Part shown: piece after piece, positions 15,401 through 29,307 of the stretch
How positions within the stretch are numbered: the first letter of the stretch is position 1
Layout: every line of letters starts with the position of its first letter
NCBI RefSeq assembly: GCF_040958095.1
Contig: NC_091193.1
Coordinates: 34,227,195-34,291,194, forward strand
Source: Procambarus clarkii
Taxonomy: Eukaryota; Arthropoda; Malacostraca; Decapoda; Cambaridae
DNA length: 64,000 nucleotides
Direction of reading: 5' to 3'
The notes under the pieces: model-generated
Seen by the model: the letters and a program-made list of their open reading frames with translations, nothing else
What the model was told of the DNA's origin: nothing
Database searches by the model: none
Made by a program: the position numbers and the translations under genes

Positions 15401-17999
15401 AAAAAGTCGTAATTTTCAACTGTGAATACGTGCATAGAGCCAGAATTTGGCTCAAAAATATGGCTCAGGCCTCAAAATTGGGATGTTTGGGATATTTTGA
15501 AAACTGCAGGGGAGTTTATGCAAAATGTGACTCACTGCCGCTTTCAGTACTTGGCATATGTTGGGTATAAAAAGTCGTAATATCAAACTGCGTATACGTG
15601 CAGAGAGCCAGAATTTGGCTCCAAAATATAGCTCAGGCCTCGAAATTGGGATATTTGGGATATTTTGAACACTGCTGGGGAGTTTGTTGAAAATGTAACT
15701 CACTGCCTCGTCCAGTACTTGGCATATGTAGGGTATAAAAAATTCAAAATATCAAACTGCGAATATGTGCAGAGAGCCAGAATTTGGCTCCAAAATATGG
15801 CTCAGGCCTCGAAATTAGGATATTTTGAAAACTGGAGGGAGGTTTGGGACAAATGTGACCAAACGCCGCTTTCAGTACTTGGCATATGTTGGGTATAAAA
15901 AGTCGTAATATCAAACTGCGAATACATGCATAGAGCCAGAATTTGGCTCCAAATTATGGCTAAGGCCTCGAAATTGGGATATTTTGAAAACTGCAGGGAG
16001 GTTTGGGACAAATGTGACCAAACGCCACTTTCAGTACTTGGCATATGCTGGGTATAAAAACTCGTAATTTCAAACTGCGAATACGTGCAGAGAGCCAGAA
16101 TTTGGCTCCAAAATATTGCTCAGGCCTTGAAATTGGGATTTTTGGGATATTTTGAAAACTGGAGGGGAGTTTGTGCAAAATGTCTCACTGCCGCTTTCAG
16201 TACTTGGTATATGTTGGGTATAAAACGTCGGAATTTCGAGCTGCGAATACGTGCAGAGAGCCTGAATTTGGCTCAAGCCTCGAAACTGGGATGTTTGGGA
16301 TATTTTGAAAACTGCAGGGGGGATTGGGACAAATGTGACCAAACGCCGCTTTCAGTACTTGGCATATATTGGGTATAAAAAGTCGGAATTTCAAACTGCG
16401 AATATGTGCAGAGAGCCAGAATTTTGCTCCAAAATATGGATCAGGCCTCGAAACTGGGATATTTGGGATATTTCGAAAACTGCAGGGGAGTTTGTGCAAA
16501 ATGTGACTTACTGCCGCTTTCAGGACTTGGCATATGTTGGGTATAAAAAATCGGAATATCAAACTGCGAATACGTGCATAGAGCCAGAATTTGGTTAGAC
16601 AATATGGCTTAGGCCTCGAAATTGGGATGCTTGGGATATTTTGAAAACTGCAGGGGAGTTTGTGCAAATTGTGACTCACTGCCGCGTCCAGTACTTGGCA
16701 TATATTGGGTATAAAAAGTCGGAATTTCAAACTGCGAATACGTGCAGAGCCAGAATTTGGCTACAAAATATGGCTCATGCCTCAATACTGGGATGTTTGG
16801 GATATTTTGAAAACTGCAAGGGAGTTTGTGCAAAATGTGACCAAACGCCGCTTTCAGTACTTCGCATATGTTGGGTAAAAAAAAAGTCGTAATTTTCAAC
16901 TGTGAATACGTGCATAGAGCCAGAATTTGGCTCCAAAATATGGCTCAGGCCTCAAAATTGGAATGTTTGGGATATTTTGAAAACTGCAGGGGAGTTTATG
17001 CAAAATTTGACTCACTGCCGCTTTCAGTACTTGGCATATGTTGGGTATAAAAAGTCGTAATATCAAACTGCGAATACGTGCAGAGAGCCAGAATTTGGCT
17101 CCAAAATATTGCTCAGGCCTCGAAATTGGGATTTTCGGGATATTTTGAAAACTGGAGGGGAGTTTGTGCAAAATGTCTCACTGCCTCTTTTAGTACTTGG
17201 TATATGTTGGGTATAAAACGTCGGAATTTCGAGCTGCGAATACGTGCAGAGAGCCAGAATTTTGCTCCAAAATATGGCTCAGGCCTCAATACTGGGATGT
17301 TTGGGATATTTTGAAAACTGCAAGGGAGTTTGTGCAAAATGTGACTCATTGCCGCTTTCAGTACTTGGCATATGTAGGGTATAAAAATTCAAAATATTAA
17401 ACTGCGAATATGTGCAGAGAGCCAGAATTTGGCTCCAAAATATGGCTCAGGCCTCGATATTGGGATATTTGGGATATTTTGAAAACTGCAGGGAGGTTTG
17501 GGACAAATGTGACCAAACGCCGCTTTCAGTACTTGGCATATGTTGGGTATAAAAAAGTCGCAATTTCAAACTGCGAATACGTGCAGAGAGCCAGAATTTG
17601 GCTCCAAAATATTGCTCTGGCCTCGAAATTGGGATTTTTGGGATATTTCGAAAACTGCAGGGGAGTTTGTTCAAAATGTGAATCACTGCCGCGTCCAGTA
17701 CTTGGCATATGTAGGGTATAAAAATTCAAAATATCAAACTGCGAATATGTGCAGAGAGCCAGAATTTGGCTCCAAAATATGGCTCAGGCCTCGAAATTGG
17801 GATATTTGGGATATTTTGAAAACTGCAGGGAGGTTTGGGACAAATGTGACCAAACGCCGCTTTCAATACTTTGCATATGCTGGGTATAAAAACTCGTAAT
17901 TTCAAACTGCGAATACGTGCAGAGAGCCATAATTTGGCTCCCAAATATTGCTCAGGCCTCGAATTTGGGATTTTTGGGATATTTTGAAAACTGGAGGGG

Positions 18000-18780
18000 A
18001 GTTTGTGCAAAATGTCTCACTGCCTCTTTCAGTACTTGGTATATGTTGGTATAAAACGTCGGAATTTCGAACTGCGAATACGTGCAGAGAGCCTGAATTT
18101 GGCTCCAAAATATGGCTCAAGCCTCGAAACTGGGATGTTTGGGATATTTTGAAAACTGCAGGGGGGATTGGGACAAATGTGACCAAACCGCACTTTCAGT
18201 ACTTGGCATATATTGGGTATAAAAAGTCGGAATTTCAAACTGCGAATATGTGCAGAGAGCTAGAATTTTGCTGCAAAATATGGCTCAGGCCTCGAAACTG
18301 GGATATTTGGGATATTTCGAAAACTGCAGGGGAGTTTGTGCAAAATGTGACTCACTGCCGCTTTCAGGACTTGGCATATGTTGGGTATAAAAAGTCGTAA
18401 TATCAAACTGCGAATACGTGCATAGAGCCAGAATTTGGCTAGACAATATAGCTTAGGCCTCGAAATTGGGATGCTTCGGATATTTTGAAAACTGCAGGGG
18501 AGTTTGTGCAAAATGTGACTCACTGCCGCGTCCAGTACTTGGCATATGTTGGGTATAAAAAGTCGTAATTTCAAACTGCGAATACGTGCAGAGAGCCAGA
18601 ATTTGGCTCCAAAATATGGCTCAGGCCTCGATACTGGGATGTTTGGGATATTTTGAAAACTTCAGGGGAGTTTGTGCAAAATGTGACTCACTGCCGCTTT
18701 CAGGACTTGGCATATGTTGGGTATAAAAAGTCACAATATCAAACTGCGAATACGTGCATAGAGCCAGAATTAGGCTCCAC
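18000..18780 (+). repeat. Satellite segment duplicated 9.36 kb away (copy 2)
   Basis: This is the partner of the 8640-9420 segment. It carries the same uncommon variants in the same order, including the 'gctagaattttgctg' variant and 'agtcacaatatcaaactgc' some 500 bp downstream. Confidence 0.65.
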
Positions 18781-19579
18781 AATATGGCTTAGGCCTGGAA
18801 ATTGGGATGTTTGGGATATTTTGAAAACTGCAGGGGAGTTTGTTCAAAATGTGACTCACTGCCGCTTTCAGGACTTGGCATATGTTGGGTGTAAAAAGTC
18901 GTAGAATCAAACTGCGAATACGTGCATAGAGCCAGAATTTGGCTCCAAAATATGGCTCAGTCGTCGAAATTGGGATGTTTGGGATATTTTGAAAACTGGA
19001 GGAAGGTTTGGGACAAATGTGACCAAACGCCGCTTTCAGTACTTGGCATATGTTGGGTATAAAAAGTCGTAATTTCAAACTGCGAATACGTGCAGAGAGC
19101 CAGAATTTGGCTCCAAAATATAGCTCAGGCCTCGAAATTGGGATTTTTGGGATATTTTTAAAACTGGAGGGGAGTTTGTGCAAAATGTCTCACTGCCGCT
19201 TTCAGTACTTGGCATATGTTGGGTATAAAAATTCGGAATTTCGAACTGCGAATACGTGCAGAAAGCCTAAATTTGGCTCCAAAATATGGCTCAGGCCTCG
19301 AAACTGGGATGTTTGGGATATTTTGAAAACTGCAGGGGGGATTGCGTCAAATGTGACCAAACGCCGCTTTCAGTACTTGGCATATATTGGGTATAAAAAG
19401 TCGTTATTTCAAACTGCGAATACGTGCAAAGAGCCAGAATTTTGCTCCAAAATATGGCTCAGGCCTCGAAGTTGGGATATTTGGGATATTTTGAAAACTG
19501 CAGGGGAGTTTGTGCAAAATGTGACTCACTGCCGCTTTCAGGACTTGGCATATGTTGGGTATAGAAAGTCGTAGAATCA

Positions 19580-21660
19580 AACTGCGAATACGTGCAGAGA
19601 GCCTGAATTTGACTTCAAAATATGGCACCGGCCTTGAAATTGGGGTGTTTGGGGTATTTTGAAAACTGCGGGGAAGTTTGTGCAAAATGTGACTCATTGC
19701 CGCTTTCAGTACTTTGCATATGTTGGGTATAATAAGTTGTAATTTCAAACTGCGAATACGTGCAGAGAGCCAGAATTCGGCTCCAAAATATAGCTCAGGC
19801 CTCGATATTGGGATATTTGGGATATTTTGAAAACTGCGGGGAGGTTTGGGACAAATGTGACAAAACGCCGCTTTCAGTACTTGGCATATGTTGGGTATAA
19901 AAAAGTCGCAATTTCAAAATGCTAATACGTGCAGAGAGCCAGAATTTCGCTCCAAAATATGGCTCAGGCCTCGAAATTGGGATATTTGGAATATTTCGAA
20001 AACTGCAGGGGAGTTTGTTCAAAATGTGACTCACTGCCGCTTTCAGGACTTGGCATATGTTGGGTATAGAAAGTCGTAGAATCAAACTGCGAATACGTGC
20101 ATAGAGCGAGAATTTGGCTCCAAAATATGGCTCAGGCCTCGAAATTGGGATATTTCGAAAACTGCAAGCGAGTTTGTGCAAAATATGACACACTGCCGCG
20201 TCCAGTACTTGGCATATGTAGGGTATAAAAATTCAAAATATCAAACTGCGAATATGTGCAGAGAGCCAGAATTTGGCTCCAAAATATGGGTCAGGCCTCG
20301 AAATTGGGTTATTTGAAAACTGCAGGGGGGATTAGGACAAATGTGACCAAACGCCGCTTTCAGTACTTGGCATATGTTGGGTATAAAAAGTCGTAATATC
20401 AAACTGCGAATACGTGCAGAGAGCCTGAATTTGGCTTCAAAATATGGCTCCGGCCTCGAAATTGGGGTGTTTGGGATATTTGAAAACTGCAGGGGGGATT
20501 AGGACAAATGTGACCAAAAGCCGCTTTCAGTACTTCGCATATATTGGGTATAAAAATTCGGAATTTCAAACTGCGAATACGTGCAGAGACCCAGAATTTG
20601 GCTCTAAAATATGGCTCAGGCCTCAATACTGGGATGTTTGGGAAATTTTGAAAACTGCAAGGGAGTTTGTTCAAAATGTGACCAAACGCCGCTTTCAGTA
20701 CTTCGCATATGTTGGGTAAAAAAAAGTCGTAATTTTCAACTGTGAATACGTGCAGAGAGCCAGAATTTGGCTCAAAAATATGGCTCAGGCCTCAAAATTA
20801 TGATGTTTGGGATATTTATAAACTGCAAGGGAGTTTATGCAAAATGTGACTCACTGCCGCTTTCAGTACTTGGCATATGTTGGGGTATAAAAAGTCGTAA
20901 TTTCAAACTGCGAATACATGCAGAGAGCCAGAATTTGGCTCCAAAATATGGCTCAGGCCTCAATACTGGGATGTTTGGGATATTTTGAAAACTGCAAGGG
21001 AGTTTGTGCAAAATATGACCAAACGCCGCTTTCAGTACTTCGCATATGTTGGGTAAAAAAAAGTCGTAATTTTCAACTACGAATACGTGCAGAGAGCCAG
21101 AATTTGGCTCAAAAATATGGCTCAGGCCTCAAAATTGGGATGTTTGGGATATTTTGAAAACTGCAGGGGGGATTGGGACAAATGTGACCAAACGCCGCTT
21201 TAAGGACATGGCATATGTTGGGTATACAAAGTTGTAATTTCAAACTGCGAATACGTGCAGAGAGCCAGAATTTGGCTCTAAAATATGACTCAGGCCTCGA
21301 AATTTGTAAGTTTGGGATATTTTGAAAATTGCAGGGGAGTTTGTGCAAAATGTGACTCACTGCCGCGTCCAGTACTTGGCATATGTTGGGTATAAAAAGT
21401 CGTAATATCAAACTGCGAATACATGCATAGAGCCTGAATTTGGCTCCGAAATATGGCTCAGGCCTCGAAATTGGGATATTTGGGATATTTTGAAAACTGC
21501 AGGGAGGTTTGGGACAAATGTGACCAAACGCCGCTTTCAGTACTTGGCATATGCTGGGTATAAAAAGTCGTATTTTCAAACTGCGAATACGTGCAGAGAG
21601 CCAGAATTTGGCTCCAAAATATTGCTCAGGCCTCGAAATTGGGATTTTTGGGATATTTTT
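19580..21660 (+). repeat. 2.1-kb satellite block, copy 1 of a near-identical pair
   Basis: This block matches 23087-25167 at an offset of 3507-3508 bp over about 2.08 kb with very few differences. It contains strongly aberrant monomers that recur exactly, such as 'ggcaccggccttgaaattgg', 'gtatagaaagtcgtagaatc' and a shortened unit with 'gggtcaggcctcgaaattgg'. It begins inside a monomer near 19580 and diverges at about 21660. It is among the most recent duplications in the array. Confidence 0.85.
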
Positions 21661-23086
21661 AAAACTGGAGGGGAGTTTGTGCAAAATGTCTCACTGCCGC
21701 TTTCAGTACTTGGCATATGTTGGGTATAAAAATTCGGAATTTCGAACTGCGAATACGTGCAGAAAGCCTAAATTTGGCTCCAAAATATGGCTCAGGCCTC
21801 GAAACTGGGATGTTTGGGATATTTTGAAAACTGCAGGGGGGATTGCGTCAAATGTGACCAAACGCCGCTTTCAGTACTTGGCATATATTGGGTATAAAAA
21901 GTCGTTATTTCAAACTGCGAATACGTGCAAAGAGCCAGAATTTTGCTCCAAAATATGGCTAAGGCCTCGAAGTTGGGATATTTGGGATATTTTGAAAACT
22001 GCAGGGGAGTTTTTGCAAAATGTGACTCACTGCCGCTTTCAGGACTTGGCATATGTTGGGTATAAAAAGTCATAATATCAAAGTGCGAATACGTCCTTAG
22101 AGCCAGAATTTGGCTCCACAATATGGCTTAGGCCTGGAAATTGGGATGTTTGGGATATTTTGAAAACTGCAGGGGAGTTTGTGTAAAATGTGACTCACTG
22201 CCACGTCCAGTACTTGGCATATGTTGGGTATAAAAAGTCGTAATATCAAACTGCGAATACGTGCAGAGAGCCAGAATTTTGCTCCAAAATATGGCTCAGG
22301 CCTCAATACTGGGATGTTTGGGATATTTTGAAAACTGCAAGGGAGTTTGTGCAAAATGTGACCAAACGACGCTTTCAGTACTTCGCATATGTTGGGTAAA
22401 AAAAAGTCGTAATTTTCAACTGCGAATACGTGCAGAGAGCCAGAATTTGGCTCAAAAATATGGCTCAGGCCTCAAAATTGGGATGTTTGGGATATTTTGA
22501 AAACTGCAAGAGAGTTTATGCAAAATGTGACTCTGCCGCTTTCAGTACTTGGCATATGTTGGGTATAAAAAGTCGTAATATCAAACTGCGAATACATGCA
22601 GAGAGCCAGAATTTGGCTCCAAAATATAGCTCAGGCCTCTAAATTGGGATATTTGGGATATTTTTTAAACTGCAGGGGGGATTGTTCAAAATGTGACTCA
22701 TTGCCTCTTTCAGTACTTGGCATATGGGTATAAAAAGTCGTAATTTCAAACTGCGAAATAATTGCAGAGAGCCAGAATTTGGCTCCAAAATATGGCTCAG
22801 GCCTCAATACTGGGATGTTTGGGATATTTTGAAAACTGCAAGGGAGATTGTGCAAAATGTGACCAAACGCCGCTTTCATTACTTCGCATAGGTTGGGTAA
22901 AAAAAAGTCGTAATTTTCAACTACGAATACGTGCAGAGAGCCAGAATTTGGCTCCAAAATATGGCTCATTCCTCGATACTGGGATGTTTGGGATATTTTG
23001 AAAACTGCAGGAAGGTTTGGGACAAATGTGACCAAACGTGGCTTTCAGTACTTTGCATATGTTGGGAATAAAAAGTCGTAATATCA

Positions 23087-25167
23087 AACTGCGAATACGT
23101 GCAGAGAGCCTGAATTTGACTTCAAAATATGGCACCGGCCTTGAAATTGGGGTGTTTGGGGTATTTTGAAAACTGCGGGGAAGTTTGTGCAAAATGTGAC
23201 TCATTGCCGCTTTCAGTACTTTGCATATGTTGGGTATAATAAGTTGTAATTTCAAACTGCGAATACGTGCAGAGAGCCAGAATTCGGCTCCAAAATATAG
23301 CTCAGGCCTCGATATTGGGATATTTGGGATATTTTGAAAACTGCGGGGAGGTTTGGGACAAATGTGACAAAACGCCGCTTTCAGTACTTGGCATATGTTG
23401 GGTATAAAAAAGTCGCAATTTCAAAATGCTAATACGTGCAGAGAGCCAGAATTTCGCTCCAAAATATGGCTCAGGCCTCGAAATTGGGATATTTGGAATA
23501 TTTCGAAAACTGCAGGGGAGTTTGTTCAAAATGTGACTCACTGCCGCTTTCAGGACTTGGCATATGTTGGGTATAGAAAGTCGTAGAATCAAACTGCGAA
23601 TACGTGCATAGAGCGAGAATTTGGCTCCAAAATATGGCTCAGGCCTCGAAATTGGGATATTTCGAAAACTGCAAGCGAGTTTGTGCAAAATATGACACAC
23701 TGCCGCGTCCAGTACTTGGCATATGTAGGGTATAAAAATTCAAAATATCAAACTGCGAATATGTGCAGAGAGCCAGAATTTGGCTCCAAAATATGGGTCA
23801 GGCCTCGAAATTGGGATATTTGAAAACTGCAGGGGGGATTAGGACAAATGTGACCAAACGCCGCTTTCAGTACTTGGCATATGTTGGGTATAAAAAGTCG
23901 TAATATCAAACTGCGAATACGTGCAGAGAGCCTGAATTTGGCTTCAAAATATGGCTCCGGCCTCGAAATTGGGGTGTTTGGGATATTTGAAAACTGCAGG
24001 GGGGATTAGGACAAATGTGACCAAAAGCCGCTTTCAGTACTTCGCATATATTGGGTATAAAAATTCGGAATTTCAAACTGCGAATACGTGCAGAGACCCA
24101 GAATTTGGCTCTAAAATATGGCTCAGGCCTCAATACTGGGATGTTTGGGAAATTTTGAAAACTGCAAGGGAGTTTGCTCAAAATGTGACCAAACGCCGCT
24201 TTCAGTACTTCGCATATGTTGGGTAAAAAAAAGTCGTAATTTTCAACTGCGAATACGTGCAGAGAGCCAGAATTTGGCTCAAAAATATGGCTCAGGCCTC
24301 AAAATTATGATGTTTGGGATATTTTGAAAACTGCAAGGGAGTTTATGCAAAATGTGACTCACTGCCGCTTTCAGTACTTGGCATATGTTGGGGTATAAAA
24401 AGTCGTAATTTCAAACTGCGAATACATGCAGAGAGCCAGAATTTGGCTCCAAAATATGGCTCAGGCCTCAATACTGGGATGTTTGGGATATTTTGAAAAC
24501 TGCAAGGGAGTTTGTGCAAAATATGACCAAACGCCGCTTTCAGTACTTCGCATATGTTGGGTAAAAAAAAGTCGTAATTTTCAACTACGAATACGTGCAG
24601 AGAGCCAGAATTTGGCTCAAAAATATGGCTCAGGCCTCAAAATTGGGATGTTTGGGATATTTTGAAAACTGCAGGGGGGATTGGGACAAATGTGACCAAA
24701 CGCCGCTTTAAGGACATGGCATATGTTGGGTATAAAAAGTTGTAATTTCAAACTGCGAATACGTGCAGAGAGCCAGAATTTGGCTCTAAAATATGACTCA
24801 GGCCTCGAAATTTGTAAGTTTGGGATATTTTGAAAATTGCAGGGGAGTTTGTGCAAAATGTGACTCACTGCCGCGTCCAGTACTTGGCATATGTTAGGTA
24901 TAAAAAGTCGTAATATCAAACTGCGAATCCATGCATAGAGCCTGAATTTGGCTCCGAAATATGGCTCAGGCCTCGAAATTGGGATATTTGGGATATTTTG
25001 AAAACTGCAGGGAGGTTTGGGACAAATGTGACCAAACGCCGCTTTCAGTACTTGGCATATGCTGGGTATAAAAAGTCGTATTTTCAAACTGCGAATACGT
25101 GCAGAGAGCCAGAATTTGGCTCCAAAATATTGCTCAGGCCTCGAAATTGGGATTTTTGGGATATTTT
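23087..25167 (+). repeat. 2.1-kb satellite block, copy 2 of a near-identical pair
   Basis: This is the second copy of the 19580-21660 block at an offset of about 3507 bp. In addition, about 19060-19560 is repeated at about 21561-22060 (offset 2501 bp, near-identical). The interval between the two 2.1-kb copies is therefore itself partly made of copied material. Confidence 0.85.
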
Positions 25168-28100
25168 GAAAACTGCAGGGGGGATTGGGACAAATGTGAC
25201 CAAACGTCACTTTCAGTACTTGGCATATATTGGGTAAAAAAAGTCGGAATTTCAAACTGTGAATACGTGCAGAGAGCCAGAATTTTGCTCCAAAATATGG
25301 CTCAGGCATCGAAGTTGGAATATTTGGGATAATTTAAAAACTGCAGGGGAGTTTGTGCAAAATATGACTCACTGCCGCTTTCAGGACTTGGCATATGTTT
25401 TGTATAAAAATCATAATATCAAACTGCGAATACGTGCATAGAGCCAGAATTTGGCTCCACAATATGGCTTAGGCTTCGAAATTGGTATGTTTGGGATATT
25501 TTGAAAACTGCAGGGGAGTTTGTGCAAAATGTGACTCACTGCCACGTCCAGTACTTAGCATATGTTGGGTATAAAAAGTCGTAATATCAAACTGCGAATA
25601 CGTGCAGAGAGCCAGAATTTGACTCCACAATATGGCTCAGGCCTCAATACTGGGATGTTTGGGATATTTTGAAAACTGCAAGGGAGTTTGTGCAAAATGT
25701 GACCAAATGCCGCTTTCATTACTTCGCATATGTTGGGTAAAAAAAAGTCGTAATTTTCAACTACGAATACGTGCTGAGAGCCAGAATTTGGCTCCAAAAT
25801 ATGGCTCAGGCCTCGATACTGGGATGTTTGGGATATTTTGAAAACTGCAGGAAGGTTTGGGACAAATGTGACCAAACGCCGCTTTCAGTACTTGGCATAT
25901 GTTGGGTATAAAAAGTCGTAATATCAAACTGCGAATACGTGCAGAGAGCCAGAATTTGGCTCCAAAATATGGCTCAGGCCACGATACTGGGATGTTTGGG
26001 ATATTTTGAAAACTGCAGGAAGGTTTCGGACAAATGTGACCAAACGCCGCTTTCAGTACTTGGCATATGTTGGGTATAAAAAGTCGTAATATCAAACTGC
26101 GAATACGTGCAGAGAGCCTGAATTTGACTTCAAAATATGGCTCCGGCCTCGAAATTGAGGTGTTTGGGATATTTTGAAAACTGCAGGGGAGTTTGTGCAA
26201 AATGTGACTCATTGCCGCTTTCAGTACTTTCCATATGTTGGGTATAATAAGTTGTAATTTCAAAATGCAAATACGTGCAGAGAGCCAGAATTTGGCTCCA
26301 AAATATGGCTCAGGCCTCGATATTGGGATATTTGGGATATTTTGTAAACTGCAGGGAGGTATGGGACAAATGTGACCAAACACCGCTTTCAGTACTTGGC
26401 ATATGTTGGGTATAAAAAAGTCGCAATTTCAATCTGCGAATACGTGCAGAGAGCCAGAATTTGGCTCCAAAATATGGCTCAGGCCTCGAAATTGGGATAT
26501 TTGGGATATTTCGAAAACTGCAGGGGAGTTTCTTCAAAATGTGACTCACTGCCGCTTTCCGGACTTGGCATATGTTGGGTGTAAAAAGTCGTAGAATCAA
26601 ACTGCAAATACGTGCATAGAGCCAGAATTTGGCCCCAAAATATGGCTCAGGCCTCGAAATTGGGATATTTCGAAAACTGCAGGGGAGTTTGTGCAAAAAT
26701 GTGACTCACTGCCGCTTTCAGTACTTGGCATATGTTGGGTATAAAAAGTCGTAATTTCAAAGTGCGAATACGTGCAGAGAGCCAGAATTTGGCTCCAAAA
26801 TATAGCTCAGGCCTCGAAATTGGGATATTTCGAAAACTGCAGGGGAGTTTGTGCAAAAATGTGACTCACTGCCGCGTCCAGTACTTGGCATATATAGGGT
26901 ATAAAAATTCAAAATATCAAACTGCGAATACGTGCAGAGAGCCAGAATTTGGCTCCAAAATATGGCTCAGGCCTCGAAATTGGGATATTTGGGATATTTT
27001 GAAAACTGCTGGGAGGTTTGGGACAAATGTGACCAAACGCGGCATTCAGTACTTGGCATATGTTGGGTATAAAAAGTCGTAATATCAAACTGCGAATACG
27101 TGCAGAGAGCCTGAATTTGGCTTCAAAATATGGCTCCGTGCTCACAGTTGGGGTGTTTGGGATATTTTGAAAACTGCAGGGGAGTTTGTGCAAAATGTGA
27201 CTCATTGCCGCTTTCAGCACTTCGCATATGTTGGGTAAAAATAAGTCGTAATTTTCAACTGCGAATAAGTGCAGAGAGCCAGAATTTGTCTCCAAAATAT
27301 GGCTCAGGCCTCAAAATTGGGATATATTGAAAACTGCAGGGGGGATTGGGACAAATGTGACCAAACACGGCTTTCAGTACTTATCATATGTTGGGTATAA
27401 AAAGTCGTAATATCAAACTGCAAATACGTGCAGAGAGCCAGAATTTGGCTCCAAAATATAGCTCAGGCCTCGAATTTGGGATATTTGGGATATTTTGAAG
27501 ACTGCAGGGGAGTTTGTGCAAAATGTGACCAAACGCCGCTTTCAGTACTTCGCATATGTTGGGTACAAAAAAGTCGTAATTTTCAACTGCGAATACGTGC
27601 AGAGAGCCAGAATTTGGCTCAAAAATATGGCTCAGGCCTCAATACTGGGATGTTTGGGATATTTTGAAAACTGCAAGAGAGTTTATGCAAAATGTGATTC
27701 ACTGCCGCTTTCAGTACTTGGCATATGTTGGGTATAAAAAGTCGTAATATCAAACTGCGAATACGTGCAGAGCCAGAATTTGGCTCCAAAACATAGCTCA
27801 GGCCTCTAAATTGGGATATTTGGGATATTTTGAAAACTGCAGGAGGGATTGTTCAAAATGTGACTCATTGCCGCTTTCAGTACTTGGCATATGTGTATAA
27901 AAAGTCGTAACTTCAAACTGCGAATAATTGCAGAGAGCCAGAATTTGGCTCCAAAATATGGCTCAGGCCTCAATACTGGGATGTTTGGGATATTTTGAAA
28001 ACTGCAAGGGAGTTTGCGCAAAATATGACCAAACGCCGCTTTCAGTACTTCGCATATGTTGGGTAAAGAAAAGTCGTAATTTTCAACTACGAATACGTGC

Positions 28101-29307
28101 AGAGAGCCAGAATTTGGCTCAAAAATATGGCTCAGGCCTCAAAATTGCGATGTTTGGGATATTTTGAAATCTGCAGGGGGGATTGGGACAAATGTGACCA
28201 AACGCCGCTTTCAGGACATGGCATATGTTGGGTATAAAAAGTTGTAATTTCAAACTGCGAATACATGCAGAGAGCCAGAATTTGGCTCCAAAATATGACT
28301 CAGGCCTCGAAATTTGTAAGTTTGGGATATTTTGAAAACTGCAGGGGAGTTTGTGCAAAATGTGACTCACTGCCGCGTCCAGTACTTGGCATATGTTGGG
28401 TATAAAAAGTCGTAATATCAAACTGCGAATACATGCATAGAGCCAGAATTTGGCTCCAAAATATGGCTCAGGCCTCGAAATTGGGATTTTTGGGATATTT
28501 TGAAAACTGCAAGGGAGTTTATGCAAAATGTGACTCACTGCCGCTTTCAGTACTTGGCATATGTTGGGTATAAAAAGTCGTAATATCAAACTGCGAATAC
28601 GTGCAGAGAGCCAGAATTTGGCTCCAAAATATAGTTCATGCCTCTAAATTGGGATATTTAAGATATTTTGAAAACTGCAGGGGGCATTGTTCAAAATGTG
28701 ACTCATTGCCGCTTTCAGTACTTGGCATATGTTGGGTATAAAAGGTCGTAATTTCAAACTGCGAATACGTGCAGAGAGCCAGAATTTGGCTCAAAAATAT
28801 GGTTCAGGCCTCAAAATTGGGATGTTTGGGATATTTTGAAAAGTGCAGGGGGGGATTGGGACAAATGTGACCAAATGCCTTATTCAGGACATGGCATATG
28901 TTGGGTATAAAAAGTTGCAATTTCAAACTGCGAATACGTGCAGAGAGCCAGAATTTGGCTCCAAAATATGGCTCAGGCCTCGAAATTTGTAAGTTTGGGA
29001 TATTTTGAAAACTGCAGGGGAGTTTGTGCAAAATGTGACTCACTGCCGCGTCCAGTACTTGCCATATGATGGGTATAAAAAGTCATAATATCAAACTGCG
29101 AAAACACGCATAGAGCCAGAATTTGGCTCCAAAATATGGCTCAGGCCTCGAAATTGGAATATTTGGGATATTTTGAAAACTGCAGGGAGGTTTGGGACAA
29201 ATGTGACCAAACGCCGCTTTCCGTACTTGGCATATGCTGGGTATAAAAAGTCGTAATTTCAAACTGCGAATATGTGCAGAGATCCAGAATTTGGCTCCAA
29301 AAAATGG

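Larger units (their letters stand above)
1..29307 (+). repeat. 168-bp satellite array, block 1
   Basis: Head-to-tail tandem repeat of about 174 monomers. The landmark 'aagtcgtaatttcaaactgc' recurs at 1, 169 and 337, a period of 168 bp. Each monomer runs through 'gagagccagaatttggctcc', 'atatggctcaggcctcgaaa', 'tttgggatattttgaaaact' and 'cttggcatatgttgggtata'. Two classes differ in the segment after 'gaaaactgcagg'. One reads 'gggacaaatgtgaccaaacg' and the other 'gtgcaaaatgtgactcactg'. They are interspersed irregularly, as expected from unequal exchange and conversion. The unit is near nucleosome length, as in many centromeric or pericentromeric satellites; that role here is inference. The array is not interrupted by any transposon and ends mid-monomer near 29307. 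Long open frames on both strands follow from the unit being 56 codons; I do not call them genes. Confidence 0.97.

Noticed and set aside
1-29307. CRISPR-like array of regularly spaced repeats
   Set aside because: The whole unit repeats, with no unique spacers, and the context is eukaryotic.
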